64,000 bases of DNA from Fluviicola sp. (GCA_029866325.1 JARWZO010000030.1:99193-163192), one strand, 5' to 3'. Positions 17,982 to 28,375 are shown, counted from the stretch's first letter. A program made the numbers and translations. The notes: a model not told the origin generated them from the sequence alone.

Positions 17982-19214
17982 ATGACAGATCGCGTAATAG
18001 CATCATTGGAAAGTAAACTGGAAGTAGGAGAGTTTCGACTACACTCGCTGCTCGAAATCACGCGTGCTATTACAACCAATCAATCCGTAGAACAATTGAC
18101 CCGTTTGTTTTCATTCATCATGCAGGAACAATTGGGTTTTGATCGTTTTGTGTTATTCAACAAAGAGGTAGAATGGAGTTGTTTGCTCAAGGTCGGTTTA
18201 CGAAGTAAAATCAAGGAAATTGATGTGAAACAGGAACTTTCCCGTTTTCGTGAGATTACGGTGATTGAATCAAGTTATTCGCAGGTACTCAACGAGTTTG
18301 ATGTGATTGTACCCGTTTTACACAAGAATGAACCGCTCGCTTATTTACTCATTGCCGGTTTGGGAAATCGGGGTGTGAAACTCACGGAAACACTGAATCA
18401 AGTGAGCTTTATTCAAACACTCGCCAATATTGTGGTCATGGCGATTGAAAACAAACGAATGGCCAAAGAACAGGTAAAACAGGCGCGTTTGAAAAAAGAA
18501 CTCGAGGTGGCTTCCGAAATGCAAAAGCTGTTGTTTCCGGCCGATTTACCAACCAATAAACGAATGGATATCTCTGCCAGGTACATTCCGCGGCACGAGG
18601 TAGGCGGTGATTATTACGATTTTATTCCCTTGGGTGATGATCAGTACATCATTTGTATTGCCGATGTTTCAGGTAAAGGAATCAGTGCAGCCATGCTGAT
18701 GGCTAATTTTCAGGCAACCATCCGCACCTTGTTTAATTATCAGCGTTTTGAATTGGAATTTCTGATCAGTGAACTCAACAAAAAAGTAATGACCAGTGCC
18801 AAAGGAGAAAAGTTTATCACCTTTTTTGTGGCACAATACAACGCAACTACACGTGAACTCACTTACGTAAACGCCGGACATAATCAACCGTTTATCACCA
18901 ACGGAAAAGAAGTGAAATTGCTGGACATCGGTTGTGTAGGCTTGGGAATGTTTGATGAAATGCCTTTCATTCAGGTTGGGAAAGAAATCTTGGCGCCCAA
19001 TACCACATTGGTATTATACACCGATGGAGTCGTAGAATTAGAAAACGAACGCAACCAACAATTCGAATTAGAAAGTCTCATCAAATTGGTACACAACTTT
19101 TACCGTCTCAGCATGGAAGACATGAACAACCTCGTTTTTTCCAAACTCGATGAATGGCGTGGTACACGAAAATTAGTCGATGATACGGCTGTTTTTTCCT
19201 GCCGCTTTTTTTGA
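17982..19214 (+). CDS. GAF domain - SpoIIE/RsbU-type PP2C protein phosphatase
   Basis: 410 residues. The N-terminal GAF-like sensor (about 20-160) is joined by a helical linker (VKQARLKKELEVASEMQKLL) to a SpoIIE phosphatase domain (about 195-410). The metal-binding signatures are present: EVGGDYYDF, IADVSGKGISAAMLMA, YVNAGHNQPF and LYTDGVVE. Such enzymes dephosphorylate serine on anti-anti-sigma (STAS) proteins in partner-switching control. No STAS or anti-sigma kinase gene is beside it. The gene stands alone, convergent with the PorU-like gene 6 bp away. Confidence 0.9.
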   Translation: MTDRVIASLESKLEVGEFRLHSLLEITRAITTNQSVEQLTRLFSFIMQEQLGFDRFVLFNKEVEWSCLLKVGLRSKIKEIDVKQELSRFREITVIESSYSQVLNEFDVIVPVLHKNEPLAYLLIAGLGNRGVKLTETLNQVSFIQTLANIVVMAIENKRMAKEQVKQARLKKELEVASEMQKLLFPADLPTNKRMDISARYIPRHEVGGDYYDFIPLGDDQYIICIADVSGKGISAAMLMANFQATIRTLFNYQRFELEFLISELNKKVMTSAKGEKFITFFVAQYNATTRELTYVNAGHNQPFITNGKEVKLLDIGCVGLGMFDEMPFIQVGKEILAPNTTLVLYTDGVVELENERNQQFELESLIKLVHNFYRLSMEDMNNLVFSKLDEWRGTRKLVDDTAVFSCRFF

Positions 19215-19220
19215 GGTTGA

Positions 19221-22200
19221 TTACCTCATCAAGTACATTTTTCCGAATTCCTTCTTAAAGTGACTATCAGCATCGGTTTCGCGGTGCTTAATATCTTCTC
19301 CGTTGATCTTCGCTTTCACACGGTATAAATACACACCGTTTGCCAACGGATCACCGAATTCATCTGTTCCGTCCCAAGCGTATTCGGAAATATTTCGTCC
19401 AATCGAAATCGGTCCGATTTCATCTTCGGTAATTTCTCGTACCACTCGCCCAGTCACTGTCATGATTTGAATAATCATTTCTTCAGGTGCTTCCGTTCCG
19501 GTAAGAGTAAATACAAAGCGTGTACTGGTCGAGAACGGATTCGGGTAATTCATCAGGTAAGTAATCGAAGATTCACGCACGATTTCAAACGAAACCCTGT
19601 ATTCGATATCACCTGAGATATTACCGCTGCGGTCGGTTCCTTGCACAATCAGTGAGTATTTTCCATCTATTTCGAACATAGTCGGGTACAGAATCTTAAA
19701 CTTCTTGTTTTGTGCATCAGCTGCAATCCATTGCATCACTGTATTACCGCTTCCGTCCATGAAAGGAATGCGTTTCTGCACGCCGTTCGGATCGGTAACG
19801 TATATACCAAACAATGTGGTGTCACTGATGTCATTCATGATTAGGTAAGGATTATCGTCTTTCAGCGTAATCAAAATTTCGCTTTCCGGATCAATAATAT
19901 CACCATTCAGAATGTGTTTACCATTGAATGTGACATCCAGAATTGGGTGAACATCATCTGTGGCAACTTGAAACGGAATTTGTAAAATGTTATTGAAATG
20001 GTACTGTTCCGGCTGATCTGTTACAACAAGAGAGCCGTTCACATAAGGATTTACCTCCATCCAAAGTGAGTTTTGACCTGGGAGATTTACTGTTGAGAAC
20101 TGTATTGTGTCACGAATAAGTCCATTAACAAGAAGCGGTTCTTGCCGTGGATAAGCAATAGGGTGTTTTACACGATTGGCATCTTCTACCCAGTAATTCA
20201 CCAAGAGTGAATCCATGTCAAAATCACTAATGTTTCTTACGTCTATTGCAAACGAAATTTGCTCCCCTTCCTGCAATGTGTCTTGCAACGGATTAAAGTA
20301 ATAGGCTGTTGTTCCATCGATTGCCGCTTCAGGAACAGGTTGGTACAACACATGTAAACGATCTACCTGAGCAGGTGTCAAGAAAAGTTGATCTTCATAA
20401 TACATACCCAAACGCAGGTAAGGGTAAAGATCCGCATCAACAAGGTTGTTCAATTGCAGAATAGAATCATTCGGCGTGAATAAGGTGTCGATTGTCATTT
20501 GAAGTGTTCCTGAAATGTCGTGGGCTTCAATCAGTAAACGAACACTGTCTGTAGCAAACAATTCCAATGAATCACGTTTCCAATACATGGTTCCCCAACT
20601 CACTGCGGGACCAATGAGCGGTGTACGTTCAACACCAATGTCTTCAATCGAATAAACGGGTGCAACAAGTTCTAGGTGTGGACCTGTAAAATCAGTAACC
20701 GTATCACTTGAATAATGTTGCTCAATCATGGTAGAAGGATCTCCCTTTTGAAAGAATACTGCAAATGGTTCTTCCGGTTGTGAGTTATTGATAAGTGATG
20801 CACCCAAACTAGTAAACATGGGATACAAACTTGGCTGATAGGTATCCCAATTTGAATAGTCAGTTAAGTTTACGGTATAGATTCCAACGTAATAACCATT
20901 AGGTATGACGTTTTCAATCATGTTTTCAAAAGCATTCAACTGTGACGGATCACTTTGAACAAACGAAAAGAAATTTTCATAACGTGTTCGGCAGTCAGGA
21001 CAAATTGTTGGGTCGTCTCCGTCGGGGTTGTCATTCCCGTTTCCAAAACCGTTATTCGGATTGGTATTTCCGTAACGTGTTCCCCAAGGTAATAAAGTTA
21101 CCGGATCAAGAACACATACAAAAATGGCGGGCACCGAATTGTAGATGGTGCCGTAATCCAGAAATTCATTATCAAGCGACCAAGAGTTATACAGGCTTGG
21201 ATTGTCAAACGCTTTGACTGTTACATAATGCGTATCTGGTGGATTAAATTCGCGCAAACGATCTTGCCGGTTGTAAGTGAGATTGTAAAAATCGTTTTTC
21301 TTGAATTGGAAGAAATGATCTTGCCCCCATCCGATTTTATCCTTGATGTATTGAAACGAATATTCCGTCCAGTTCAGCACAGAGCTATCTACCGCTACAC
21401 GCCAGAAGTAAACTGTACTATCGCTGCAAACAAGCGGAAATCCGTTTCCGTTAATGTCGGTCCAATCCGTTGGATTCACTTCTTTCACGCCGCCTAATTC
21501 TGTTACCGAATAGCGTCTAAGCTGCGGGCTGTCATAGGTGTCAACTGTGTCCAACTGAAAATGATACGTTTTTAGCGGAGCAATAGGATTGATTGTGGAG
21601 GCTCGAACCGTTACGCTATCATACGGAACAACGGCAAAATCATACGGATAAACCGGCAAGATGCCATCTACATTGATGAAAAAATCGTAGTTCAATTGAT
21701 TGTTGGTGACTTCTTCGGCTTGTTCGCCAATCACCGACGGTAAATCTACTTTGATTTTAAACTTGTTGATACCAACACCAATATTGGGTTGCATTGGCAT
21801 CTTGAAACGGAGTGTGTCTTTGTAATGAAGTAGTGGACGTGTAATGTTATAAACCGAATCAACGGTTGTCCCCGGAAAATCACGTGTAATTTCCACATTG
21901 AATGTGTCCATTACAGATTGTCCTAAGTTGGTGATGATAAGGTTCAATTCGATGCTGTCAACCGTAAGGTTCAATACGCTCGGTTCGAAGTATAAATTTT
22001 GTGCAGTAATTTCTATTTCAGGTCGCTCGTGCCAGTTTAAGCGCAGCATCGGATCACCGTTTAGAGTCATCTGCTGGCATGTGGTTTCTTCAAGTATGTT
22101 GTAATTTGTGTCAAGGTTTTGGTAATATTGGATGGTTTGACGCATCTGTTCACCAATTGTGCCTCCATAGTTTAAATAAGAGAACTGTCGATATAGATGA

Positions 22201-24389
22201 TTTGAATACAGATTGAGTGGTTGGGCATATCCAACAGACACACTTGAAATAAAGGCAATTGCTCCCGCATCTGCAATGTTTACGAACCGTTCGGAAGTAG
22301 AGTTTCCTTCAGAGAAAATATTACCGTTATAACAAGAGTTACCAATTACTACAGGGTACTTTCCGTAATTATCCCAGTTGCTTGGTTCGTCTATGTTTAC
22401 TTCAAAACCATTGTTAGAGGCTGCTGCATGACCAAAGAAATTCATTAACGAAACACCGTTTGATATAAGGGTGTTGTAATAGGCGAGCACCGCAGGATCA
22501 AGTGGGTCACTGCTTGTCTTGTAATAAGAGGTCACATTTCCGGCATAAACAGAGTCTTCAATGATGTCTTTCATCCCATCCATGTAACCTCTGAATTCAT
22601 TTTGCTGCCCTTGATTGGAACCACCTACAAAATGCAGGATTTGTTTTTGCCAATCTTTGGTAGGAGTGCTGTAGTTGGTTGGGTCGTTTTGAACCTGCTG
22701 ACTTTCGTATAAAATGACTTTGTCTAGATAATCCTGCAATTCCGAATTGGTTCTTGCTGCAATTCGTCCTGTAGGAATTAACGGGTCCCAAAATGTTCCA
22801 TTTAAGCCTGCTGTAATGGCTATATCACTTGATGGATAACCGAAACTTGGAATCAATGATTGTGCTGAGATAGCCGGATCTTTTCGTGCGCCGTCATGTT
22901 CGGAAATACCTTTTCCTACAAGAAATAATGCCACCGGTTTATTCGTAACAGCAAGATCATAGGCATGTAACGCAAAACGTCTGATAGCCAATACATGCCG
23001 GTCAATTCCACCGCCATATTGCTGATAGAGTTCTTTAATGTTACCCATGATTACATTGTTACCTCCACCAGATAAGGAAGCACGGTAATTGGCATAATCT
23101 GCACTTGCTCCCTGCAATGATGGATGATAAACCATCAATACTGCTTCTTCGGTTGAAAGCGCGCTGAAGTCAGTAAATTGTCCTGAACCGTTTACCGCAG
23201 TAAATTGAGTAGCCGGAATTGTTGCAGCTAAATTACCTAGAACTACATAGTTTGGATTCCCGGAAGGATCGTTTGGAACAAGGAGTTGCAATGTGATGAA
23301 ATTCTGCACTACGGGAATCATTCTATTCGTAGATCCGAAACTGAATGCAACGGTATTGATTGTACTGAAACTGGTTAAATTGAGCAGTGTTTTAGTAGCG
23401 TTCAAATTATTTACTACATGAAAATTGTCAAAATTCGAGAACTGTACATTGCTAACTCGTGGGTAGCGAATGCGCCAGTGGTTGAGGTTTAATAAATCTG
23501 CAGCAGCTCCAAGATCATTTATGCTTTGCATTTGGAGATTGGTAAATGGAGTACCAAGTATTCCTGCTGGAATAACCAAATCGTATTTGTGATTTTGGAA
23601 GGCTTCGAAATTCGAATCAACAAGTGTGTAATTACTTGATCCTATTTGCACTCTTAAATGGTGATCAGGAATTGCACTAGCGTCTGAATTGGAAGCAATG
23701 CTTAAGTGAATGGTTGGAAGCGGAGCACCAACACCACTGTATAAATCAAAAGTTCCGGTAGAAGTGCTGTATGTGCCTCCCAAACTTACGCTGCCACAGC
23801 CCCATCCTTCTCCGGGCGCATAAATAGAGCCGGAGGCATCGGCGTAACGATAACCTTCGCTGTAACCGATTGTGGAAGTAGCACATTCGGAACGAATGTC
23901 TTTTAAAACGTAATCTGCCGGAGCACCATAATTTGCGAAATCAATATCGGTTTCTACAATGAAGCGAGCGTTATTCGTACTGTTATTCCAAGTAAAAAAA
24001 TATTGGATGGTGTCGTTGTATAAGCTAAACCCCGGGTTGGCAATGTCTGTAGGATTTTCATAAATCAATGAATCGAGCCACCCATCGTTTTTTTCGGCAT
24101 AAAAGAGAATGTAGTCTCCCGGATCGAAGGAATTGTCACTACCATCAACGATATAAAGTGACACTTCTTTTTCGCGTCCGAAAACCTGAATGTTCTCTGA
24201 TGAAAAGGTTCCAACCGGAACATTACTAGCTGCAAGCGCTGCATAATCGATTCGTTGTATGCCCGTTGAGTGAATGTCGAATGAAAAATATTTCTGCGAA
24301 AAATTAATCCATTCATTCCCGTAATTCTGTGCGAAAGACGAGCAACTTATGCTTAGAATCAGTAGTAGTTGTAAGTAGCGTTTTATCAT
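19221..24389 (-). CDS. Type IX secretion C25-family sortase, PorU-like
   Basis: 1722 residues. Signal peptide MIKRYLQLLLILSISCSSFA is followed by an N-terminal beta region and a gingipain-type C25 peptidase domain with catalytic His654 (MNFFGHAAA) and Cys686 (IGNSCYNG). A very long beta-sandwich region (about 760-1600) follows, with CARDB-like segments (for example NLTVDSIELNLIITNLGQSV). The C-terminal FlgD-like sorting domain starts at Asn1614 (NYPNPFSTSTRFVF). PorU removes C-terminal signals from T9SS cargo and attaches the cargo to anionic LPS. The protein is much longer than P. gingivalis PorU (about 1160), so it may be the divergent PorU2-type branch. It overlaps the PorV-like stop by 4 bp, which supports a joint function. 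Confidence 0.85.
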   Translation of the reverse strand: MIKRYLQLLLILSISCSSFAQNYGNEWINFSQKYFSFDIHSTGIQRIDYAALAASNVPVGTFSSENIQVFGREKEVSLYIVDGSDNSFDPGDYILFYAEKNDGWLDSLIYENPTDIANPGFSLYNDTIQYFFTWNNSTNNARFIVETDIDFANYGAPADYVLKDIRSECATSTIGYSEGYRYADASGSIYAPGEGWGCGSVSLGGTYSTSTGTFDLYSGVGAPLPTIHLSIASNSDASAIPDHHLRVQIGSSNYTLVDSNFEAFQNHKYDLVIPAGILGTPFTNLQMQSINDLGAAADLLNLNHWRIRYPRVSNVQFSNFDNFHVVNNLNATKTLLNLTSFSTINTVAFSFGSTNRMIPVVQNFITLQLLVPNDPSGNPNYVVLGNLAATIPATQFTAVNGSGQFTDFSALSTEEAVLMVYHPSLQGASADYANYRASLSGGGNNVIMGNIKELYQQYGGGIDRHVLAIRRFALHAYDLAVTNKPVALFLVGKGISEHDGARKDPAISAQSLIPSFGYPSSDIAITAGLNGTFWDPLIPTGRIAARTNSELQDYLDKVILYESQQVQNDPTNYSTPTKDWQKQILHFVGGSNQGQQNEFRGYMDGMKDIIEDSVYAGNVTSYYKTSSDPLDPAVLAYYNTLISNGVSLMNFFGHAAASNNGFEVNIDEPSNWDNYGKYPVVIGNSCYNGNIFSEGNSTSERFVNIADAGAIAFISSVSVGYAQPLNLYSNHLYRQFSYLNYGGTIGEQMRQTIQYYQNLDTNYNILEETTCQQMTLNGDPMLRLNWHERPEIEITAQNLYFEPSVLNLTVDSIELNLIITNLGQSVMDTFNVEITRDFPGTTVDSVYNITRPLLHYKDTLRFKMPMQPNIGVGINKFKIKVDLPSVIGEQAEEVTNNQLNYDFFINVDGILPVYPYDFAVVPYDSVTVRASTINPIAPLKTYHFQLDTVDTYDSPQLRRYSVTELGGVKEVNPTDWTDINGNGFPLVCSDSTVYFWRVAVDSSVLNWTEYSFQYIKDKIGWGQDHFFQFKKNDFYNLTYNRQDRLREFNPPDTHYVTVKAFDNPSLYNSWSLDNEFLDYGTIYNSVPAIFVCVLDPVTLLPWGTRYGNTNPNNGFGNGNDNPDGDDPTICPDCRTRYENFFSFVQSDPSQLNAFENMIENVIPNGYYVGIYTVNLTDYSNWDTYQPSLYPMFTSLGASLINNSQPEEPFAVFFQKGDPSTMIEQHYSSDTVTDFTGPHLELVAPVYSIEDIGVERTPLIGPAVSWGTMYWKRDSLELFATDSVRLLIEAHDISGTLQMTIDTLFTPNDSILQLNNLVDADLYPYLRLGMYYEDQLFLTPAQVDRLHVLYQPVPEAAIDGTTAYYFNPLQDTLQEGEQISFAIDVRNISDFDMDSLLVNYWVEDANRVKHPIAYPRQEPLLVNGLIRDTIQFSTVNLPGQNSLWMEVNPYVNGSLVVTDQPEQYHFNNILQIPFQVATDDVHPILDVTFNGKHILNGDIIDPESEILITLKDDNPYLIMNDISDTTLFGIYVTDPNGVQKRIPFMDGSGNTVMQWIAADAQNKKFKILYPTMFEIDGKYSLIVQGTDRSGNISGDIEYRVSFEIVRESSITYLMNYPNPFSTSTRFVFTLTGTEAPEEMIIQIMTVTGRVVREITEDEIGPISIGRNISEYAWDGTDEFGDPLANGVYLYRVKAKINGEDIKHRETDADSHFKKEFGKMYLMR

Positions 24390-25504
24390 TCTTTGGCTAA
24401 TGCGTTTGACGGTTTATTCAGTAATAACCGCAGTGAAATTACGTGCGAGTAGAGTGCCGTTGATTGATCGCCAATGTCTGTAAAGGCATAATCAAGAAAC
24501 ACGTTTTTAATATGTAAGCCAATCCCGATGTTGGGTTGGATGGTTAGCTTTTGCGAATCGTCGAAATTTTTGATGTATTGCATGTTTGAAATTCCACCAC
24601 GAACAGCTACAATATCTTTAAACCCGAATGAAATTCCCATGTGTGGATCTCCACTTATCAAACCCGTTTTTAATAAGGTATTTCTGCGACCATCTGTGGT
24701 GAGATCCAAATCGATTTCACCCGAAAAGTTCAATCCTTTTTTTCCTAGATCGGTTTTGTAGTGTGTAGCGAGAATAATACGCGGCAAGGTTAGTTCCAAT
24801 CCGTTTTGTGGAATTTCATTTCCGGTAAGCGTAAACACTTCCTTCGTTGTTTCATCCAATGTAAACACCCATGCGTTGAAGGTAGAAGTCACATCGCGTA
24901 CCACAGCGCCAAATTTCCAGTGTTCATTGCGTTGGTAAGTTGCGCCAGCATCCAACCCAAATCCCCACGATTTGGCAAAGTCGCCCACTTTTCGGTGGAT
25001 GAGTTTGAAATTCCCACCTACGCTCAAACCTTCTATCTTGAGTTTGCGAGCATACGAAAACAAAAATGCGTAATCGGCTGCTGTAAAAGTGGTAATTCTG
25101 TCGTAATCAATACGCCCTTCGTTGTCAATTAGTTGTGTTGTGTTTGGGATGTCATCAACTGCAAAGCGAATGATGGAGAATCCTGCTGCGCTTTTATCGT
25201 CGATGGCATGCGCCAATCCTAAATAATCGTATTTGGCAATTCCGGCAAAATATTCTGAGTGCATCAAACTTACATCCAGCCATTTGGTGGTTCCGGTAAG
25301 TCCCGCCGGATTCCAGTAACCACTAGTAACGCCACTTGTTTGAGCAACTACGGCATTGGATAATCCAAGCGCGTCGGCACCAACGCCGATGGCCAAAAAT
25401 TCATTGGAATACTTGGGAGCAACAGAACTTTCTGATTCACCTGATTGAGCAAAAGTAGTATTACCGATAAGGAGCGTAAGAGCTGTTAAGAAGCTAATTC
25501 TCAT
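24386..25504 (-). CDS. PorV/PorQ-family outer-membrane protein of type IX secretion
   Basis: 372 residues from the ATG at 25504, where a signal peptide starts (MRISFLTALTLLIGNTTFAQ). The start string FLAIGVGADALGLSNAVVAQ and TSGYWNPAGL is the PorV/FadL-like barrel signature; alternating beta strands run to the end. PorV is the shuttle that carries T9SS cargo from the translocon to the PorU sortase in the attachment complex. Translation is coupled to the PorU-like gene by a 4-bp overlap, the standard arrangement. A longer in-frame start at 25549 would bury the signal peptide and is disfavoured. PorQ cannot be excluded on sequence reading alone. Confidence 0.85.
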   Translation of the reverse strand: MRISFLTALTLLIGNTTFAQSGESESSVAPKYSNEFLAIGVGADALGLSNAVVAQTSGVTSGYWNPAGLTGTTKWLDVSLMHSEYFAGIAKYDYLGLAHAIDDKSAAGFSIIRFAVDDIPNTTQLIDNEGRIDYDRITTFTAADYAFLFSYARKLKIEGLSVGGNFKLIHRKVGDFAKSWGFGLDAGATYQRNEHWKFGAVVRDVTSTFNAWVFTLDETTKEVFTLTGNEIPQNGLELTLPRIILATHYKTDLGKKGLNFSGEIDLDLTTDGRRNTLLKTGLISGDPHMGISFGFKDIVAVRGGISNMQYIKNFDDSQKLTIQPNIGIGLHIKNVFLDYAFTDIGDQSTALYSHVISLRLLLNKPSNALAKE

Positions 25505-25583
25505 GGAAAAATGTTTGTTTATGCTTATCGTTAACTGCATCTTTTGCAAAAAATTGTGTTTTGATCGATTTTAACCCGAATTA

Positions 25584-25591
25584 CAAATGTA
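25584..25591 (-). promoter_or_regulatory. -7 element (TACATTTG) of the porV-porU operon
   Basis: Minus-strand TACATTTG; predicted initiation near 25577 gives a leader of about 70 nt before the ATG at 25504. -33 TTG not evident. Confidence 0.45.
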
Positions 25592-25641
25592 AATTTACAG
25601 CATTCAGTTTGATTGTTTAACCGTTAATTTATATTTCCCGC

Positions 25642-26508
25642 GTGAAAATGTTCAATATACCCAATCTGTTTACCGCAGGTAACATGTTATGTGGCATCAT
25701 GGCCATTTTTTTCTCGTTTTCAGGGAGGATAGAATGGGCCGCTTTCTTCATTTTCGGGGGTGCTGTTCTTGATTTTTTCGACGGTTTTCTGGCACGCATT
25801 TTAAAGCAGCAAGGCGAAATGGGAAAACAACTCGACTCGCTTGCCGATATGATTACCTTCGGTCTTGCTCCCGGAATCATGATGATGGTGGTATTGGCCT
25901 ATGCGACTACTTCACCAAGTTTATGGCACGGCATTCTTCCAGATAAAGGAATTATGTTGATGGCAGACACGCTGATTCACCCGGTTCACGAAGATGTAAC
26001 GGCTGCTTTTTACAATTGGAAAAGCGAATTACTTGATTTTGAAGAAGTCAACTGGATTCCGTTTGCTGCCTTGTTAATTCCGTTTTTCTCCATGTTCCGA
26101 CTGGCGAAATTCAACATTGATACACGGCAGTCTGAATCGTTTATCGGGTTACCAACTCCGGCTAATACAATCTTCTTTACCGCTTTTCCATTGCTCATCA
26201 TGCAATTCGGAAATATTCCCGGTTGGCAACACGATTTGATCATGCAGTGCATTCAGCCAGTGGTTTTGATACCCATTATTGTGGTGATGTCCTTGCTTTT
26301 GGTGGCAGAATTACCGCTTTTTGCGCTGAAATTCAAGTCGTTTACTTGGAAGGGGAATGAAATCCGTTACATTTTCTTGATAAGTTGTGGATTACTTATT
26401 CCGCTTCTGTTGATTTGGAGCGTTCCAATTATTGTACTTTTGTACCTGTTATTGTCATTCATTCAGAATACCATTCGCAAAAAACAAACACATGAAATTC
26501 AAAGCTGA
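25642..26508 (+). CDS. pssA: CDP-diacylglycerol-serine O-phosphatidyltransferase
   Basis: 288 residues with about eight membrane segments. The CDP-alcohol phosphatidyltransferase signature D-G-x2-A-R-x8-G-x3-D-x3-D is seen in DGFLARILKQQGEMGKQLD followed by SLAD. The start IPNLFTAGNMLCGIMAI is typical of PssA. It forms phosphatidylserine from CDP-DAG and serine in the inner membrane, the first step to phosphatidylethanolamine. Start is GTG at 25642 (MKMFNIPN) or ATG at 25648. Its last 17 bp overlap purS, so the two are co-transcribed. No phosphatidylserine decarboxylase gene is adjacent. Confidence 0.9.
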   Translation: MKMFNIPNLFTAGNMLCGIMAIFFSFSGRIEWAAFFIFGGAVLDFFDGFLARILKQQGEMGKQLDSLADMITFGLAPGIMMMVVLAYATTSPSLWHGILPDKGIMLMADTLIHPVHEDVTAAFYNWKSELLDFEEVNWIPFAALLIPFFSMFRLAKFNIDTRQSESFIGLPTPANTIFFTAFPLLIMQFGNIPGWQHDLIMQCIQPVVLIPIIVVMSLLLVAELPLFALKFKSFTWKGNEIRYIFLISCGLLIPLLLIWSVPIIVLLYLLLSFIQNTIRKKQTHEIQS

Positions 26509-26743
26509 AATCGATGTAATGCCTTTAGATGCATTGTTGGATCCACAAGGAAAAGCAGTTAGTAATAGTATGAGCACCATTGGTTTGCCTGAGATTTCAG
26601 GTGTGCGTATCGGTCGTCACGTTCGCTTGTTTGTAGAAGCCGGTTCACAAGCTGAAGCTACTGAAAAAGTGGAATCTGCCTGCAAGAAATTGTTATCTAA
26701 CCAAATCATGGAAAGCTACGCCTACCAAATCGAGGAAGCGTAA
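26492..26743 (+). CDS. purS: Phosphoribosylformylglycinamidine synthase subunit PurS
   Basis: An 83-residue protein that starts MKFKAEIDVMPLDALLDPQG and contains VSNSMSTIGLPEISGVRIGR, the PurS fold signature (beta-alpha-beta with a conserved G-x-P-x-I-x-x-V-R-x-G/R). PurS bridges PurQ and PurL in the two-subunit type of FGAM synthase, step four of purine synthesis. It is out of place here: no purL or purQ lies in the window, and it overlaps pssA by 17 bp. The ATG at 26492 gives the family length (about 80); the frame is open further upstream within pssA. Confidence 0.88.
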   Translation: MKFKAEIDVMPLDALLDPQGKAVSNSMSTIGLPEISGVRIGRHVRLFVEAGSQAEATEKVESACKKLLSNQIMESYAYQIEEA

Positions 26744-26755
26744 AAATCTCTTTTT

Positions 26756-28315
26756 GTGTTAACGATTAGCGGTAAAAACTGCATAGGTTATGCAGATAGT
26801 GCCATGGGTGCGCAAACATTTCAGGCCGTTAATCCAGCATTAGACGAATCCTTCGGAATCTCATTTGTTCAAGCAACCGCCGATGAAGTCGATTTGGTCG
26901 TTTCAAAAGCTGATGAAGCTTTTCGCGTCTGGTCTTTATCGTCTTTACAATATCGTGTTGATTTCCTAAAAGGGATTGCAGTTTCCGTTCGTAAACATGC
27001 TGCTCAATTAACGCATTGGTATTGCGAAGAAACAGGTTTACCGCTTTCGCGTGCTAAAGCAGAATTGGAGCGTTCGTGTTTCCAGTTTGAATCCTATGCA
27101 GAAGCCATAGCTAATGGGTTTGCATTGTCGATACGAATAGATCCTTCTTCCGGACCGGGAAAACCCGATTTGCGCAAAATGAATGTGCCGCTAGGACCGG
27201 TTGTGGTATTTGGCGCCAGTAATTTTCCGTTTGCTTATTCAACACTTGGTGGAGATGTGGCTTCTGCTCTTGCTGCCGGTTGTCCGGTTATTGTAAAAGC
27301 ACATCCGATGCATCCGCATACAAGCGAATTGTCTGCCCGTATTATTTTATCCGTGGCTCGGGAAATGGGATTGCCTGATGGTATTTTCTCGCACTTGCAA
27401 GCCATTGATTATAAGGTCGGAGAACAATTGGTGTTGCATCCGCAGGTAAAAGCGGTTGGCTTTACGGGAAGCATACAAGGAGGAACTACATTGGTGCGTT
27501 TGGCAAATAGTCGCGTTGTTCCAATACCGGTTTATGCCGAAATGGGCAGTTCCAATCCGATGATGTTTACGACCGATGCATTGGCTAATCGCGGAGAATC
27601 AATCGCGAAAGAAGTTGCTGCTTCGATTGGTTTAAGCGCCGGACAGTTTTGCACTTCACCTGGATTGTTATTCATGGTGGATTCTGCTCCGGCAAAAGAA
27701 TTCTTGTTCACGCTGAGCGCGTTATTGCAACAAACCGAACCGCAAGTAATGCTGCATCCTGGAATTTTTAAACAGTATGAACATCAGGCTTCCGGGCAGT
27801 TGGAAGAATCTGAAATACTGGTAAACGGTTTACGTTCACGAAATACCATTCAGCCTTCGTTGGTGCGAATCAGTGGAAGACAATTATTAAGAGAACCGGG
27901 TAGAGCTGATGAGGTATTCGGATCATTTGCAACAGCGATTGTTTGCGAAAACGAAACAGAGTTGATTTCGTGTTTAAATGCGCTTTCAGGTCAATTGACA
28001 GCCGGTTTGTACATTGAATCCAATGAAAATGGAGCGTTATTGCTATCGACAGTGCAACGATTTGCCGGACGAATCATCCTCAATGGCGTGCCGACGGGAG
28101 TAGCTGTTTCGGCAGCAATGCAACATGGCGGACCTTTCCCTAGCTCATCTTTACCGTCTTCTACAGCGGTTGGTGCAGATGCAATTCAGCGGTTTATGCG
28201 ACCGATTTGTTTCCAAAATGTTACAGACGACTTATTGCCCAATCCGTTAAAATTTGCCAATCCCGACCGCGTTTTACGTTTTGTTAACGGTTTATTCACC
28301 GATGCTCCTTGTTGA
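26756..28315 (+). CDS. NADP-dependent aldehyde dehydrogenase (2,5-dioxovalerate-type)
   Basis: 519 residues from a GTG start (MLTISGKNCIGYADSAMGAQ). The nucleotide-binding string GFTGSIQGG, the catalytic Glu in YAEMGSSNPM and the catalytic Cys in GLSAGQFCTSPG are in the expected order. The FGASNFPFAYSTLGGDVASA segment and overall length match alpha-ketoglutaric semialdehyde (2,5-dioxovalerate) dehydrogenases. It may act on sugar-acid or hydroxyproline breakdown products. No pathway partner (hydroxyproline epimerase, dehydratase) is next to it. It follows purS by 12 bp. Family firm, substrate inferred. Confidence 0.85.
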   Translation: MLTISGKNCIGYADSAMGAQTFQAVNPALDESFGISFVQATADEVDLVVSKADEAFRVWSLSSLQYRVDFLKGIAVSVRKHAAQLTHWYCEETGLPLSRAKAELERSCFQFESYAEAIANGFALSIRIDPSSGPGKPDLRKMNVPLGPVVVFGASNFPFAYSTLGGDVASALAAGCPVIVKAHPMHPHTSELSARIILSVAREMGLPDGIFSHLQAIDYKVGEQLVLHPQVKAVGFTGSIQGGTTLVRLANSRVVPIPVYAEMGSSNPMMFTTDALANRGESIAKEVAASIGLSAGQFCTSPGLLFMVDSAPAKEFLFTLSALLQQTEPQVMLHPGIFKQYEHQASGQLEESEILVNGLRSRNTIQPSLVRISGRQLLREPGRADEVFGSFATAIVCENETELISCLNALSGQLTAGLYIESNENGALLLSTVQRFAGRIILNGVPTGVAVSAAMQHGGPFPSSSLPSSTAVGADAIQRFMRPICFQNVTDDLLPNPLKFANPDRVLRFVNGLFTDAPC

Positions 28316-28375
28316 AACACAATTATTATACGTTATTTGCCCTTGAGTTGAATCGCATCGTGCAGTTTAAACAAT

